A stretch of DNA of 64,000 nt from JAICJC01 sp963757605 (GCA_963757605.1 CAVWSF010000001.1:310001-374000), one strand, 5' to 3'; numbered from the stretch's first letter, positions 44,441 through 53,022 are shown. Numbers and translations: made by a program. The notes: generated from the letters alone by a model not told the origin.

Positions 44441-45166
44441 GTGGCACGCCGACGAACTTCCCTGCGCCGCCTCGAGCGCGAGGTTGCACGGCGCTTTCCC
44501 GACATCCCCGACCCTGCGGGCGAGATCGCCGCCGGGCGGATCGCCGTCGACGGCCGCGTGGCCCCCAACCCGGCGACGCTCGTGCGCCCGCACGCGTCCG
44601 TCGTCCGCGTGGTCCACGTCCCCCTGCGCGGCGAGGCGAAGCTGCGGGCGGCCCTGACCGCGTTCGGAGTGGACGCCGGCGGTCGTGTCGCCGTGGACTG
44701 CGGCGCCGCGGCCGGCGGCTTCACCCGCGTGCTGCTCGACGCGGGCGCACGCCGGGTCTACGCCGTCGACGCCGGCTTCGGCCAGCTGCGCGGCTCGCTG
44801 CGGGCCGACCCGCGCGTCGTCGTGCTCGAGCGGACGAACGTCGGCCGGCTCGACGGGCGGCTCGTGCCCGAGGCGGTCGACCTGGTCACCGTCGACCTGT
44901 CCTACCTCGCGATCGCGCTTGCGGTCCCGCAGCTCGCCGGGTTGCGGCTCTCGCCCGCGGCCGAGCTCGTGGCGCTGGTGAAGCCGATGTACGAGCTGGG
45001 CCTCGAGCATCCGCCCCGCCTCCGCACGGACCGGCGCAGGGCGGTCGCGGCCGCCGAGGAGGGCCTGCGGGCGGCCGGGTGGACGCCGCTCGGGAGCATC
45101 CGCTCGCCCGTGCCCGGGGCGCGCGGCGCGATCGAGCACCTCGTGCATGCGAGGCGGGCGCGATGA
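44441..45166 (+). CDS. TlyA-family rRNA methyltransferase (hemolysin A-like)
   Basis: 241 residues. A short S4-like RNA-binding segment (AAGRIAVDGRVAPNPATLVRP) precedes a FtsJ/RrmJ-type methyltransferase: SAM loop VDCGAAAGGFTRVLLDAGA, VYAVDAGFGQL, TNVGRLDGR, TVDLSYLAIALAV and VALVKPMYELG. TlyA 2'-O-methylates 16S/23S rRNA. The S4 part is more degenerate than usual. GAGGAGG 8 nt before the GTG at 44441 sets the start. Confidence 0.85.
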   Translation: MARRRTSLRRLEREVARRFPDIPDPAGEIAAGRIAVDGRVAPNPATLVRPHASVVRVVHVPLRGEAKLRAALTAFGVDAGGRVAVDCGAAAGGFTRVLLDAGARRVYAVDAGFGQLRGSLRADPRVVVLERTNVGRLDGRLVPEAVDLVTVDLSYLAIALAVPQLAGLRLSPAAELVALVKPMYELGLEHPPRLRTDRRRAVAAAEEGLRAAGWTPLGSIRSPVPGARGAIEHLVHARRAR

Positions 45167-45199
45167 CGGGCGTCCGCGCGGCGGCGCTATCCTGCCGCC

Positions 45200-45286
45200 A
45201 TGACGACCACGCGGCCCCACTCAGACTCGCTCGCGCCCTTCGCGGCGGTCTCCGCCCGGCCGCCGCTCGTCCACGTCCCGGCGTAG
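45200..45286 (+). CDS. Possible proline-rich leader peptide of proS
   Basis: A 28-codon frame, ATG to TAG, upstream of proS. It encodes six prolines, including RPP, with others spread as RP, AP, VP. TATCCT lies 6 nt before the ATG, the same arrangement as leaderless genes here, so the frame is probably translated. It ends 75 bp before the proS start. Ribosome stalling at Pro codons could regulate proS, but no clear terminator/antiterminator pair is visible by eye. It may alternatively be a chance frame. Confidence 0.4.
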   Translation: MTTTRPHSDSLAPFAAVSARPPLVHVPA

Positions 45287-45361
45287 GCGCTCCCGCCGCT
45301 CGGCTCGGAGCGCCGCGACCACCTCCGTCATTGCCGGCAGACGTCCACGAAGGAGCGCGAC

Positions 45362-46810
45362 ATGTGCGCAGCCATAGCCATCCCCAGCCAGACCGCCGAC
45401 TTCCCCGCCTGGTACGGCGAGGTCGTCCGCCGCGCCGAGCTGGCCGAGAGCTCGCCGGTTCGCGGGGCGATGATCATCAAGCCGTACGGCTACGCGATCT
45501 GGGAGACGATCCAGCGGGAGCTGGACGACCGGATCAAGGCGACCGGCCACGAGAACCTCTACTTCCCGCTGCTCCAGCCCGCGTCGATCCTGGCGCAGGA
45601 GGGCGCGCTCGTCGAGGGGTTCGCGCCGGAGGTTGCGGTCGTGACCGAGGCGGGCGGCAAGACGCTCGAGGAGCCGCTCGCCGTGCGCCCCACCTCCGAG
45701 GCGCTGATCTGGTCGACGTACGGGCGCTGGATCCAGTCCTACCGCGACCTGCCGCTGCTCTACAACCAGTGGGCCAACGTCGTGCGCTGGGAGCTGCGCC
45801 CACGCCTGTTCCTGCGCACGACGGAGTTCCTGTGGCAGGAGGGCCATACCGCCCACGAGACGCGTGAGGAGGCGGTGGCCGAGGCGCTCACGATCCTGCA
45901 CGAGGTGTACGCCGACACCGTCGAGACCGTCCTCGCGATGCCCGTGCTGCGCGGGCGCAAGAGCCCGGGCGAGCGGTTCCCCGGCGCCGAGGAGACCTAC
46001 ACGCTCGAGGCGCTGATGCGCGACGGGAAGGCGCTCCAGGCCGCGACCTCGCACTACCTGGGCCAAGGGTTCCCACGCACGTACGACGTCCGCTACACGG
46101 GCCGCGACGGCAGCGACCGCTATCCCTACGCGACCTCGTGGGGCGCGACGACGCGGCTGGTCGGGGGCGTCGTCATGACGCACGGCGACGATCGCGGCCT
46201 GCGGCTCCCACCCCGGCTCGCGCCGCACCAGGTGGTGATCGTGCCGATCGCCCGTGACGACGATCGCGCCGGCATCCTCGAAGCCGCCGCTGCCGTCGCG
46301 GAGGACCTGCGGGCCGCGGGTGTCCGCGTGCGCATCGACGACCGCTCCGAGCATCGGCCCGGCTTCAAGTTCAACGAGTGGGAGCTGAAGGGCGTGCCGG
46401 TCCGGATCGAGATCGGCTCCCGCGACCTCGCGGCCGGGGCCGTCACCGTCGTCCGGCGCGACACCGCAGAGAAGCGGCAGGTCGCGGTGCCGGGCGCAGT
46501 GGCGGCGATCGGCGACATGCTCGCCGCCGTCCAGGCCTCGCTCTTCGCCGCCGCCGTCGAGGAGCGGGAACGGCGAACGCTCCGCGATCCCCGCGGCTAC
46601 GACGAGATGATCGAGTTCCTCCGCGGCGCCGGCGGGTTCGTCGAGGCGCCGTGGTGCGGCCGGGCCGAGTGCGAGGAGCGGGTGAAGGAGCAGAGCTCCG
46701 CGACGATCCGGTGCCTGCCGCTCGACGAGCGCTCGGCGCCACTGCGCGGTGCGTGCATCTGCTGCGGCCGGCCGGCGGTCACCACCGCCGTCTGGGCCCA
46801 GGCGTACTAG
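45362..46810 (+). CDS. proS: Prolyl-tRNA synthetase, archaeal/eukaryotic (class III) type
   Basis: 482 residues. Class II aaRS motifs: FPLLQPASIL (motif 1 region), RTTEFLWQEGHTAHET (motif 2) and GATTRLVGGVVMTHGDDRGLRLPP (in part: VMTHGDDRGLRLPP, motif 3). The anticodon-binding domain (HQVVIVPIARDD) and a C-terminal zinc-like tail with GRAEC and CICCGRPA follow. No editing INS domain is inserted, as in the short type. AAGGAG precedes the ATG. It ends on a TAG that it shares with the convergent sulfatase in a CTAG. Confidence 0.95.
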   Translation: MCAAIAIPSQTADFPAWYGEVVRRAELAESSPVRGAMIIKPYGYAIWETIQRELDDRIKATGHENLYFPLLQPASILAQEGALVEGFAPEVAVVTEAGGKTLEEPLAVRPTSEALIWSTYGRWIQSYRDLPLLYNQWANVVRWELRPRLFLRTTEFLWQEGHTAHETREEAVAEALTILHEVYADTVETVLAMPVLRGRKSPGERFPGAEETYTLEALMRDGKALQAATSHYLGQGFPRTYDVRYTGRDGSDRYPYATSWGATTRLVGGVVMTHGDDRGLRLPPRLAPHQVVIVPIARDDDRAGILEAAAAVAEDLRAAGVRVRIDDRSEHRPGFKFNEWELKGVPVRIEIGSRDLAAGAVTVVRRDTAEKRQVAVPGAVAAIGDMLAAVQASLFAAAVEERERRTLRDPRGYDEMIEFLRGAGGFVEAPWCGRAECEERVKEQSSATIRCLPLDERSAPLRGACICCGRPAVTTAVWAQAY

Positions 46811-48159
46811 GGACAGGTCGGATGGCCCGAGCAGAACGCCGCCTTCACGAGCATCTCGTGCAGGCGTTGCACACGCGGGTCGTTCGCGGTCGTGTCGTCG
46901 TGGAGCAGGTCGCGGAGCTCGTACGGGTCGGTGCGCAGGTCGTAGTACTCGCGCCAGACCGTGTGCTCGGGGAACGTCTGGGAGAGCCACTCGATGAACT
47001 GGTAGTCGCCGGTGCGGATCGACCGCCACGGCGGCTCCCAGTGCTTGTCGGGGCGGACGTTGAACGACTCCCCGTACTGCAGGTTGCGCGTCCATTTGGA
47101 GTCGAAGAGCGAGTAGCCGTCGAGCGGGTAGCGCAGCGTCGCATCCGGGTCGGCCGCGGCCAGGATCGTCGGTACGACGTCGACGTTGGAGGTGAGCCGG
47201 GTGTCGACCGACCCGGGCGCGAGCCGGCCCGGCGCGGAGATCGCAAACGGGACGTCGGTCGACTCCGGGTACGGGAGCCGCTTGCCGACGAGCCGGTGCT
47301 CGCCGAGCATGAGGCCGTTGTCCGATATGAAGATGGCGATCGTGTTGTCGAGGTCGCCCTGTGCGGCGATCGCCTCGCGGATCTGCGCAACCTCGTGGTC
47401 GACCGTCCGCAGCATCTGGATCTCTCCTTCCCAGATGCGGGTTTCGAACTCGCGGGCGTCGGCGTGGCGGCGCACCACGGGGTACATCCCCGGAGCCGGC
47501 TTCCCCACCGCGGGGCCGATCCGCGGCGCCGGGACGGGCGCGTTCGCCACCGCCGGAAGCGGCGTGTAGGGCGAGTGCGGCGCCATCAACGAGACCGTCA
47601 TGAACCACGGCCCGTCGCCGGCCTTCGTGCGTAGGAAGTCGAGCGCCTGGTTCGTGACGTAGGTGTCATCCCAGCCGCTCGGAGTCACCACGCCGTCGTT
47701 CGTCTTGAAGTCGAGCCCGTAGTGCTGCTCGCCTGGCGTGATGGCGTAGCGATCAACGCACGGCGGCCGGCGGGTGAAGTTCCAGCCGTTCAGGAACTTG
47801 CCGTAGAACGCGGTCCGGTAGCCCGAGGCCTCGAGGTAGCACTGGACGGTGCTGCGCATGTCCGGGTGGAAGGAGATCGCACTCGAGAGGTTGTCGATCA
47901 CGCCGGTGTTGTGCGCGTAGCGGCCGCTCATGATCGTCATCCGCGACGGGCAGCACAGCGGGTCGGAGATCGAGAAGTTGGGGTAGGTGCGGCCGCCCTT
48001 CCACATCCACCGCCACGTGTTCGGCATCGTCTCGCTCGTGACCGTGCCGATCGTCTGGTCGTCGGTGATGAAGAGGATGACGTTCGGGCGGCTCGTGCCG
48101 CCGCCGAGGCCGGACGAGCACCCGCCTCCCGCTGACGCGAGCAAGGCGAGCACGAGCAC
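46807..48159 (-). CDS. Sulfatase, secreted (lipoprotein-like)
   Basis: 450 residues. A hydrophobic N-terminus with a possible lipobox Cys (LLASAGGGC) precedes the alkaline-phosphatase fold. The sulfatase active site CCPSR lies in SDPLCCPSRMTIMSGRYAHN; the first Cys would become formylglycine. Metal ligands are seen in ILFITDDQT and IFISDNGLMLGEH. Substrate could be a sulfated polysaccharide or other ester. A formylglycine-generating enzyme is not in the window. The start is GTG 48159; no upstream in-frame alternative exists after the preceding stop. Confidence 0.9.
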   Translation of the reverse strand: MLVLALLASAGGGCSSGLGGGTSRPNVILFITDDQTIGTVTSETMPNTWRWMWKGGRTYPNFSISDPLCCPSRMTIMSGRYAHNTGVIDNLSSAISFHPDMRSTVQCYLEASGYRTAFYGKFLNGWNFTRRPPCVDRYAITPGEQHYGLDFKTNDGVVTPSGWDDTYVTNQALDFLRTKAGDGPWFMTVSLMAPHSPYTPLPAVANAPVPAPRIGPAVGKPAPGMYPVVRRHADAREFETRIWEGEIQMLRTVDHEVAQIREAIAAQGDLDNTIAIFISDNGLMLGEHRLVGKRLPYPESTDVPFAISAPGRLAPGSVDTRLTSNVDVVPTILAAADPDATLRYPLDGYSLFDSKWTRNLQYGESFNVRPDKHWEPPWRSIRTGDYQFIEWLSQTFPEHTVWREYYDLRTDPYELRDLLHDDTTANDPRVQRLHEMLVKAAFCSGHPTCP

Positions 48160-48189
48160 GATGCCGAGTTTTCGGTAGGCCGGGATGTA

Positions 48190-49044
48190 TTAGCCTCGGA
48201 AGATCGCCGCCAGGGTGACGAGCACGACGGGCAGGATGAACCAGGTGACGGCTGTCAGCCCGATCGCGACGAGCGCGATGGTATCCGCGTCGTCCTCCGG
48301 AGGGCGCCCGCAGTGCCCGATCGTCTCGTACAGCGCCTCCATCGGCTGGCGGCCGACCACGAGCACGCGCCGGCGGGCAAGCCCCGCTCCCTGAAGCAGC
48401 GCGAACGCGAGCACGGCGAAGAGGATGAGGAGCACGGAGCCGCCGCCGATGAACACCGGCTCCCCCGGCTTCACTGCGCCGAACTGGCGGGCGAGCGAGG
48501 CCAGCACCGGGATGGCGGCGCCGCCGATCAGCACCGTCGGGAGGCCGGACGCGCCTCCCCGAAAGCCGAGCGCGAGCCGGTCGGCCTGGATGCGGGCACG
48601 GGCGAGCACCCGCCGTTCGGTGCTGTCGGCCTCGCACTGGCTCTCACGCCGGGCGTAGAGCCGGGCCAGGTTTCGGACGACGTCGGACACGTACGACCGC
48701 ACGACGTACTGGGCGACGAACTCGACCGCCCACTTGGCGGGCGCGTGGAGCGGCCCCAGCCGCGGCAGGCGCGGATGCCGCCAGCCGTCGCGGTCGAGCA
48801 CCTCGAGCGCGTGCATCGCCAGCCGGTGGGCGTCGGTGAACCGGTCCGGGTGCTCGAGCGGCGCCCGCGCGGCGAGCTCGTTCAGGAGCCGGGCCTCGGC
48901 GGTCGTGTCGATGCGCACCCGGGCGAACGCCAGGTCGGCCGCCTGGTCGGCATCGCCGCGCAGCAGCCGGAACGTGCGGTCGAGCTGGTCGGTCAGCTCG
49001 TCCAGGATGAGGTTGTCGGACTTGCCCTGCCCCTCGTCGGCCAC
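48190..49044 (-). CDS. Membrane protein of unknown function
   Basis: 284 residues. The first 170 are soluble, helical and Arg/Ala-rich (LTDQLDRTFRLLRGDADQA, VEFVAQYVVRSYVSDVVRNL). About three hydrophobic segments follow: VLIGGAAIPVLASLA, SVLLILFAVLAFALLQ and a C-terminal VAIGLTAVTWFILPVVLVTL. No family is recognised. It lies 6 bp after the PH-domain gene and is probably cotranscribed. The chosen GTG at 49044 is the first start after that gene ends. Confidence 0.65.
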   Translation of the reverse strand: MADEGQGKSDNLILDELTDQLDRTFRLLRGDADQAADLAFARVRIDTTAEARLLNELAARAPLEHPDRFTDAHRLAMHALEVLDRDGWRHPRLPRLGPLHAPAKWAVEFVAQYVVRSYVSDVVRNLARLYARRESQCEADSTERRVLARARIQADRLALGFRGGASGLPTVLIGGAAIPVLASLARQFGAVKPGEPVFIGGGSVLLILFAVLAFALLQGAGLARRRVLVVGRQPMEALYETIGHCGRPPEDDADTIALVAIGLTAVTWFILPVVLVTLAAIFRG

Positions 49045-49050
49045 GGCCGG

Positions 49051-49608
49051 CTACCCCGCCGTGACCGGCACGCCCGGGGTCAGCCGCCACCGCGGCGGCG
49101 TAGACGGCTCGTGCAGCTCGTCCGCGAGCCCGAGCAGAAGACCCAGCAGCAGGTCGGGATCCGGCAGCCGTCTGAGCCCGAAGAGGAGGTCGCGCCGGCC
49201 GCCGGTGCTCACGACCAAACCGCCGTAGTGGAGCATCCAGCGCGGCCGCGCCCGGATCACCTCGATGTCGTGGATCGCGTCGAGCGGCAGCGCGGCCACC
49301 CGTCGCGAGATCGCGCCGTGGAGGAGCAGCGCCCGCCGGTCGGTCACGACGAGCACCCGCCGCTGCCATCGGCCCACCGCGCGGGTCAGGCGGACGAGAG
49401 CGCGCAGCGCGAGAACGCCGAGGATGCCCACCGCGAGCAGCCGCAGCGGCAGCGGCGCCCCGGTCGCCGCGAGGCGGACGGCGGCGTAGGAGCAGGCGGT
49501 CAGCACGATGCACGCGCGCAGGAACGGCCCGACGAGCACGACCTCGTGCTCGCGGGTCGCCAGGTGGACGTGCTCGTCGCGGGCGAGCAGGCGTTCGAGG
49601 GGCGGCAT
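49051..49608 (-). CDS. Membrane protein with bacterial PH (bPH2-like) domain
   Basis: 185 residues. Two membrane helices (about 25-65: VGPFLRACIVLTACSYAAV, LRLLAVGILGVLALRAL) precede a PH-like domain with VLVVTDRRALLLHGAISRRV and LPLDAIHDIEVIRARPRW, which matches DUF304/bPH2 proteins. The function is unknown; such domains mediate membrane-associated interactions. AAGGAGG lies 7 nt before the ATG. The first 17 codons and the upstream region are duplicated 190 bp further upstream. Confidence 0.75.
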   Translation of the reverse strand: MPPLERLLARDEHVHLATREHEVVLVGPFLRACIVLTACSYAAVRLAATGAPLPLRLLAVGILGVLALRALVRLTRAVGRWQRRVLVVTDRRALLLHGAISRRVAALPLDAIHDIEVIRARPRWMLHYGGLVVSTGGRRDLLFGLRRLPDPDLLLGLLLGLADELHEPSTPPRWRLTPGVPVTAG

Positions 49609-49647
49609 TGCACCGCCTCCTTCGCCTCCGAGCGGCGTCTTCCTCTA
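49561..49647 (-). repeat. Duplicated gene-start segment, copy 1 (start of PH-domain gene)
   Basis: About 87 bp holding codons 1-16, the AAGGAGG ribosome site and upstream bases of the PH-domain gene. It is nearly identical to 49749-49835, with the best match in GCGTTCGAGGGGCGGCATTG. Divergence increases toward the far 5' end. Confidence 0.75.
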
Positions 49648-49705
49648 GGCGGTGTCAGACCCCGCAACACGAGCGTCACGCCGGAATCACAGCGTCGAGC
49701 CACTC

Positions 49706-49736
49706 TGAAACAGGTGGACCAGGTCCCGGTGTTTCA
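49706..49736. repeat. 31-bp REP-like palindrome (copy 2)
   Basis: Same length and outer ends (TGAAA...TTTCA) as the palindrome at 480-510, with a GGACCAGGTCC core and two internal mismatched positions. On the minus strand its first three bases, TGA, stop the frame that starts in the duplicated gene-start segment. Confidence 0.6.
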
Positions 49737-49748
49737 TGTCGGACCCGC

Positions 49749-49835
49749 CAGGTGGACGTGCTCGTCGCAGGCGAGCAGGCGTTCGAGGGGCGGCATTGCA
49801 TCGCCTCCTTCGTCCTAGAGCGACGGTTCCTCCAG
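49749..49835 (-). repeat. Duplicated gene-start segment, copy 2 (truncated)
   Basis: Second copy of the PH-domain gene start. It keeps the AAGGAGG site and ATG and encodes MPPLERLLACDEHVHLAGPT before a stop at the REP-like palindrome. A 20-residue peptide could be made but is probably debris from a tandem duplication. Confidence 0.7.
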
Positions 49836-49841
49836 GCACAC

Positions 49842-49882
49842 CCACCGGGGCCAGGCCCCGTTACGGGGCCTGGCCCCGGTGG
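49842..49882. terminator. Perfect 19-bp hairpin covering the M24 peptidase stop codon
   Basis: CCACCGGGGCCAGGCCCCG and its exact complement are separated by only TTA, which is the TAA stop of the minus-strand peptidase gene. The stem includes the last six codons. It would act as a very strong terminator or mRNA 3' end; the GGGGCCAGGCCCC core also resembles the REP-like palindromes in the window. Confidence 0.7.
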
Positions 49883-50988
49883 TTCTCGCGCCACATGCGA
49901 AGCGGCAGGCGGTTCAGCACCTCCGCCCCGCCGGGCCTGACCGCGATCATCTGCTCGTGCACGACGCCGGCGATGCCCGACAGGAGAACGCCCGGCTCGA
50001 TGCAGAGCACCATGCCCTCGCGGAGCTCGCACGCCGGGTCACGGTCGCCGTAGGGCGGCTCGTGCTGGCCGGTGCCCGCGCCGTGCGGCATGAACTCCCC
50101 CCACCACGCCTCCCCCAGCCCGGCCTCGACAACCGCGCCGCGAGCCGCCTCCCGCAGATCGCCGACCGTGACGCCCGGGCGGGCAGTGGAGACCGCGGCC
50201 TCAACCGCGGCGGCGACCGCCTCGAGCGCCCGCTCGAGCTCCGGCGGCGGCTCGCCCACCGCGACCGTGCGGCACATGTCGCCGTGGTAGCCGTGCACGC
50301 GCGCGCCGCAGTCGAGCAGCACCGCCTCGCCGGCGCGCATGCGGCGGTCGCCGGGGAGGAACGTGCCGAGCGCGGTGCGCGGCCCGGCGCCGGCCACCGT
50401 GGTGAAGCTGAGCTCGGCGCCCGCGCTGCGGATGGCATGCTCCGCGGCCGCGGCCATCTCGACCTCGCGGGCTCCGTCGGCCACGGCGTCGAGGCCGGCG
50501 CGCATGCCGAGGTCGGAGATCCGCGCCGCCTCGGCCAGGAGGGCGAGCTCGGCCGGGCTCTTGACCATCCGGAGCTCCGTCGTGAGCGCGCTGGCATCCG
50601 TGACCACCCTGACGCCGGCTCGGAGCGCGCCCATCGCGGCGGCCGGCAGGACGCGCCCGCCGGTGAGACCCACGAGCTCGAATCCGCTCAGGCGCGCCGC
50701 GACCGCGGCACCGAGCTCCGGCGCGTGCTCCACCTCGTCGCAGACCGCCTGGTCGCGGGCCCGGTCGAGGTCAGCCGCCGAGTCGGTGATGAGCGCCACC
50801 GGGCCGTCGGCCGGGACGACCAGCATCGCCTGCTCCTCCTCGATGCAGAACCAGTCGGCGAGGTAGCGCAGGTCGCCCGGGGAGTAGTCGACGTGGGCGC
50901 CGTAGCACGCGAGCGCATCGAGGCCCGCCTCCGCCATCCGCTCGCGTACGCGCGCAACTCGCGCCGCGAACTCCTCCCGCGCGATCAC
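49861..50988 (-). CDS. M24-family metallopeptidase (Xaa-Pro aminopeptidase-like)
   Basis: 375 residues in creatinase/pita-bread form: an N-terminal domain (REEFAARVARVRERMAEAGL) and a catalytic domain with the metal ligands in LLDCGARVHGYHGDMCRTV (two Asp), FMPHGAGTGQHEPP (His), CIEPGV (Glu) and VVHEQMI (Glu). Xaa-Pro dipeptidase or aminopeptidase activity is likely; creatinase-type activity cannot be excluded. The GTG start overlaps the uvrB stop by four bases, so it is cotranscribed with uvrB. Confidence 0.9.
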   Translation of the reverse strand: MIAREEFAARVARVRERMAEAGLDALACYGAHVDYSPGDLRYLADWFCIEEEQAMLVVPADGPVALITDSAADLDRARDQAVCDEVEHAPELGAAVAARLSGFELVGLTGGRVLPAAAMGALRAGVRVVTDASALTTELRMVKSPAELALLAEAARISDLGMRAGLDAVADGAREVEMAAAAEHAIRSAGAELSFTTVAGAGPRTALGTFLPGDRRMRAGEAVLLDCGARVHGYHGDMCRTVAVGEPPPELERALEAVAAAVEAAVSTARPGVTVGDLREAARGAVVEAGLGEAWWGEFMPHGAGTGQHEPPYGDRDPACELREGMVLCIEPGVLLSGIAGVVHEQMIAVRPGGAEVLNRLPLRMWRENHRGQAP

Positions 50989-52985
50989 TGCACGCGGGCG
51001 GCGTTGATGTCGCGGCGCAGCTCCTTGATCTCGTCGCGGAGCTTGGCGGCGTACTCGAAGCGCAGCTCCTCGGCCGCCGCGAACATCTCCTCCTCGAGCT
51101 CGACGACGAGCTTCTCGATCTCGTCGGTCGTCATGCCCTCGTCGCCGCGGCCCCGGCGCCGGCGCCCCGGCACGTGCGGCTGCGAGTCGAGCGAGAGGAA
51201 CTCGGCGATGTCGGAGACGCCCTTCTTGATCGACTCCGGCGTGATGCCGTGCTCCACGTTGTAGGCCGTCTGGATCTCGCGCCGCCGGGTGGTCTCCTCC
51301 ATCGCGACCCGGATCGCCTCGGTGATCTTGTCGGCGTACATGATCACCCGGCCGTTGACGTTTCGGGCCGCGCGCCCGATCGTCTGGATCAGCGCCGTCT
51401 GGCCGCGGAGGAAGCCCTCCTTGTCGGCGTCGAGGATCGCGACCAGCGACACCTCGGGCAGGTCGAGGCCCTCGCGGAGCAGGTTGACGCCGACCAGGAC
51501 GTCGAAGTCGCCCAGCCGAAGCTCGCGGATGACCTTGATGCGCTCGAGCGTGTCGACCTCGGAGTGCAGGTAGCGGGTGCGGATGCCCGACTCGAGCAGG
51601 TAGTCCGTCAGGTCCTCGGCCATCTTCTTGGTGAGCGTCGTGACGAGCACCCGCTCGCCGGCCTCGGCGCGGGCCTTGATCTCGGCGATCAGGTCGTCGA
51701 TCTGGTGGCGGGTCGGGCGCACCTCGACCTCGGGGTCGACCAGGCCGGTCGGTCGGATGATCTGCTCGGCGATGTGCGTCGAGTGGCGCAGCTCGAACGC
51801 CGCCGGGGTGGCCGACACGAACATGACCTGATGCGCGCGCTCGAGGAACTCGTCGAAGCGCAGCGGCCGGTTGTCGAGCGCCGACGGCAGCCGGAAGCCG
51901 TACTCGACGAGGGTCTGCTTGCGCGACCGGTCGCCCTCGTACATGCCGCCGATCTGGGGAACGGTCTGGTGCGACTCGTCGATGACGATCAGGAAGTCGT
52001 CGGGGAAGTAGTCGAGCAGCGTGTGCGGCGGCGTACCGGGCGCGCGCCCGTCGAGGTGGCGCGAGTAGTTCTCGATGCCGTTGCAGAAGCCCATCTCGCG
52101 GAGCATCTCCATGTCGTACTCGGTGCGGGAGCGAAGGCGATGGGCCTCGAGCATCTTGCCCTCGGACTCCAGCTCCGGCAGCCGCTCGCGAAGCTCCGCG
52201 TCGATCGACTTGACCGCCGCGTCGAGGGCGCTTCGCTCCATCGCGTAGTGGGTGGCCGGGTAGACCGCGAGGTGGTCGAGCCGGGCGTGCACCTCGCCGG
52301 TCATCGGATCGAAATGGGTGATCGACTCGACCTCGTCACCGAACAGGCTGATCCGGTAGGCGGACTCGGTGTCGGCCGGCTGCACCTCGATCACGTCGCC
52401 ACGCACCCGGAAGCGGCCGCGGCCCATGACGACGTCGTTTCGCTGGTAGTGGATGTCGACGAGCTTGGTGAGGATGGCCTCGCGCGGCTTCTCGTCGCCG
52501 ACCGAGAGGAAGCAGACCATGTCGGAGTAGCTCTCCGGGGAGCCGATGCCGTAGATGCACGAGACGGAGGCGACGATCACGACGTCGCGGCGGGCGAAGA
52601 GCGCTGCGGTCGCCGCATGGCGGAGGCGGTCGATGTCGTCGTTGATCGAGGAGTCCTTCTCGATGTACGTGTCGGACGACGGCAGGTACGCCTCGGGCTG
52701 GTAGTAGTCGTAGTAGCTCACGAAGTACTCGACCGTGTTCGTCGGGAAGTACTCGCGGAACTCGTTGCAGAGCTGCGCGGCCAGCGTCTTGTTGTGGGCG
52801 ATGACGAGCGTGGGCTTCTGCACCTTCTCGATCACCCGCGCCATGGTGTGCGTCTTGCCCGTGGCGGTCGCGCCGAGCAGCGTCTGGTACTGGTCGCCGC
52901 GCGAGATGGTCTCGGCGAGCTCGCGGATCGCCCGCGGCTGGTCGCCCGTCGGCTGGTAGGCGGCGGAGACGTGCAGGTCCGGCAT
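50985..52985 (-). CDS. uvrB: Excinuclease ABC subunit B
   Basis: 666 residues. Helicase-like damage-verification subunit of nucleotide excision repair. Walker A is LLGATATGKTHTMA, the beta-hairpin region has SYYDYYQPEAYLPSSDTYIE, and later motifs include VIDESHQTVPQIGGM, FVSATPAAFEL and GRAARNVNGRVIMYADK. The C-terminal UVR motif (EEMFAAAEELRFEYAAKLRD) binds UvrC. The ATG at 52985 is preferred: TAGAAT lies 7 nt upstream and overlaps the earlier ATG at 52994. Confidence 0.97.
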   Translation of the reverse strand: MPDLHVSAAYQPTGDQPRAIRELAETISRGDQYQTLLGATATGKTHTMARVIEKVQKPTLVIAHNKTLAAQLCNEFREYFPTNTVEYFVSYYDYYQPEAYLPSSDTYIEKDSSINDDIDRLRHAATAALFARRDVVIVASVSCIYGIGSPESYSDMVCFLSVGDEKPREAILTKLVDIHYQRNDVVMGRGRFRVRGDVIEVQPADTESAYRISLFGDEVESITHFDPMTGEVHARLDHLAVYPATHYAMERSALDAAVKSIDAELRERLPELESEGKMLEAHRLRSRTEYDMEMLREMGFCNGIENYSRHLDGRAPGTPPHTLLDYFPDDFLIVIDESHQTVPQIGGMYEGDRSRKQTLVEYGFRLPSALDNRPLRFDEFLERAHQVMFVSATPAAFELRHSTHIAEQIIRPTGLVDPEVEVRPTRHQIDDLIAEIKARAEAGERVLVTTLTKKMAEDLTDYLLESGIRTRYLHSEVDTLERIKVIRELRLGDFDVLVGVNLLREGLDLPEVSLVAILDADKEGFLRGQTALIQTIGRAARNVNGRVIMYADKITEAIRVAMEETTRRREIQTAYNVEHGITPESIKKGVSDIAEFLSLDSQPHVPGRRRRGRGDEGMTTDEIEKLVVELEEEMFAAAEELRFEYAAKLRDEIKELRRDINAARVQ

Positions 52986-53016
52986 CGAGGGCATTCTACC
53001 CGAACGTGTGTACGAT
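52985..53016. promoter_or_regulatory. uvrB/GNAT divergent promoter region with SOS box
   Basis: CGAACGTGTGTACG at 53001-53014 matches the Gram-positive SOS consensus CGAAC-N4-GTTCG at all but one base (GTTCG reads GTACG). On the minus strand it sits just upstream of the uvrB -10 TAGAAT (52993-52998 region). On the plus strand its end overlaps TACGAT (53011-53016), which is 6 nt before the GNAT GTG. Confidence 0.65.
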
Positions 53017-53022
53017 CCCGGC

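Noticed and set aside
45167..45361. T-box riboswitch ahead of proS
   Set aside because: I could not find a T-box core (TGGNACCGCG-like) or a stem I with specifier loop in the 195 bp.
46807..46810. CTAG shared by the convergent stops of proS and the sulfatase as a mobile-element footprint
   Set aside because: CTAG encodes TAG on both strands, so convergent genes can share it with no insertion history; no terminal repeats flank it.
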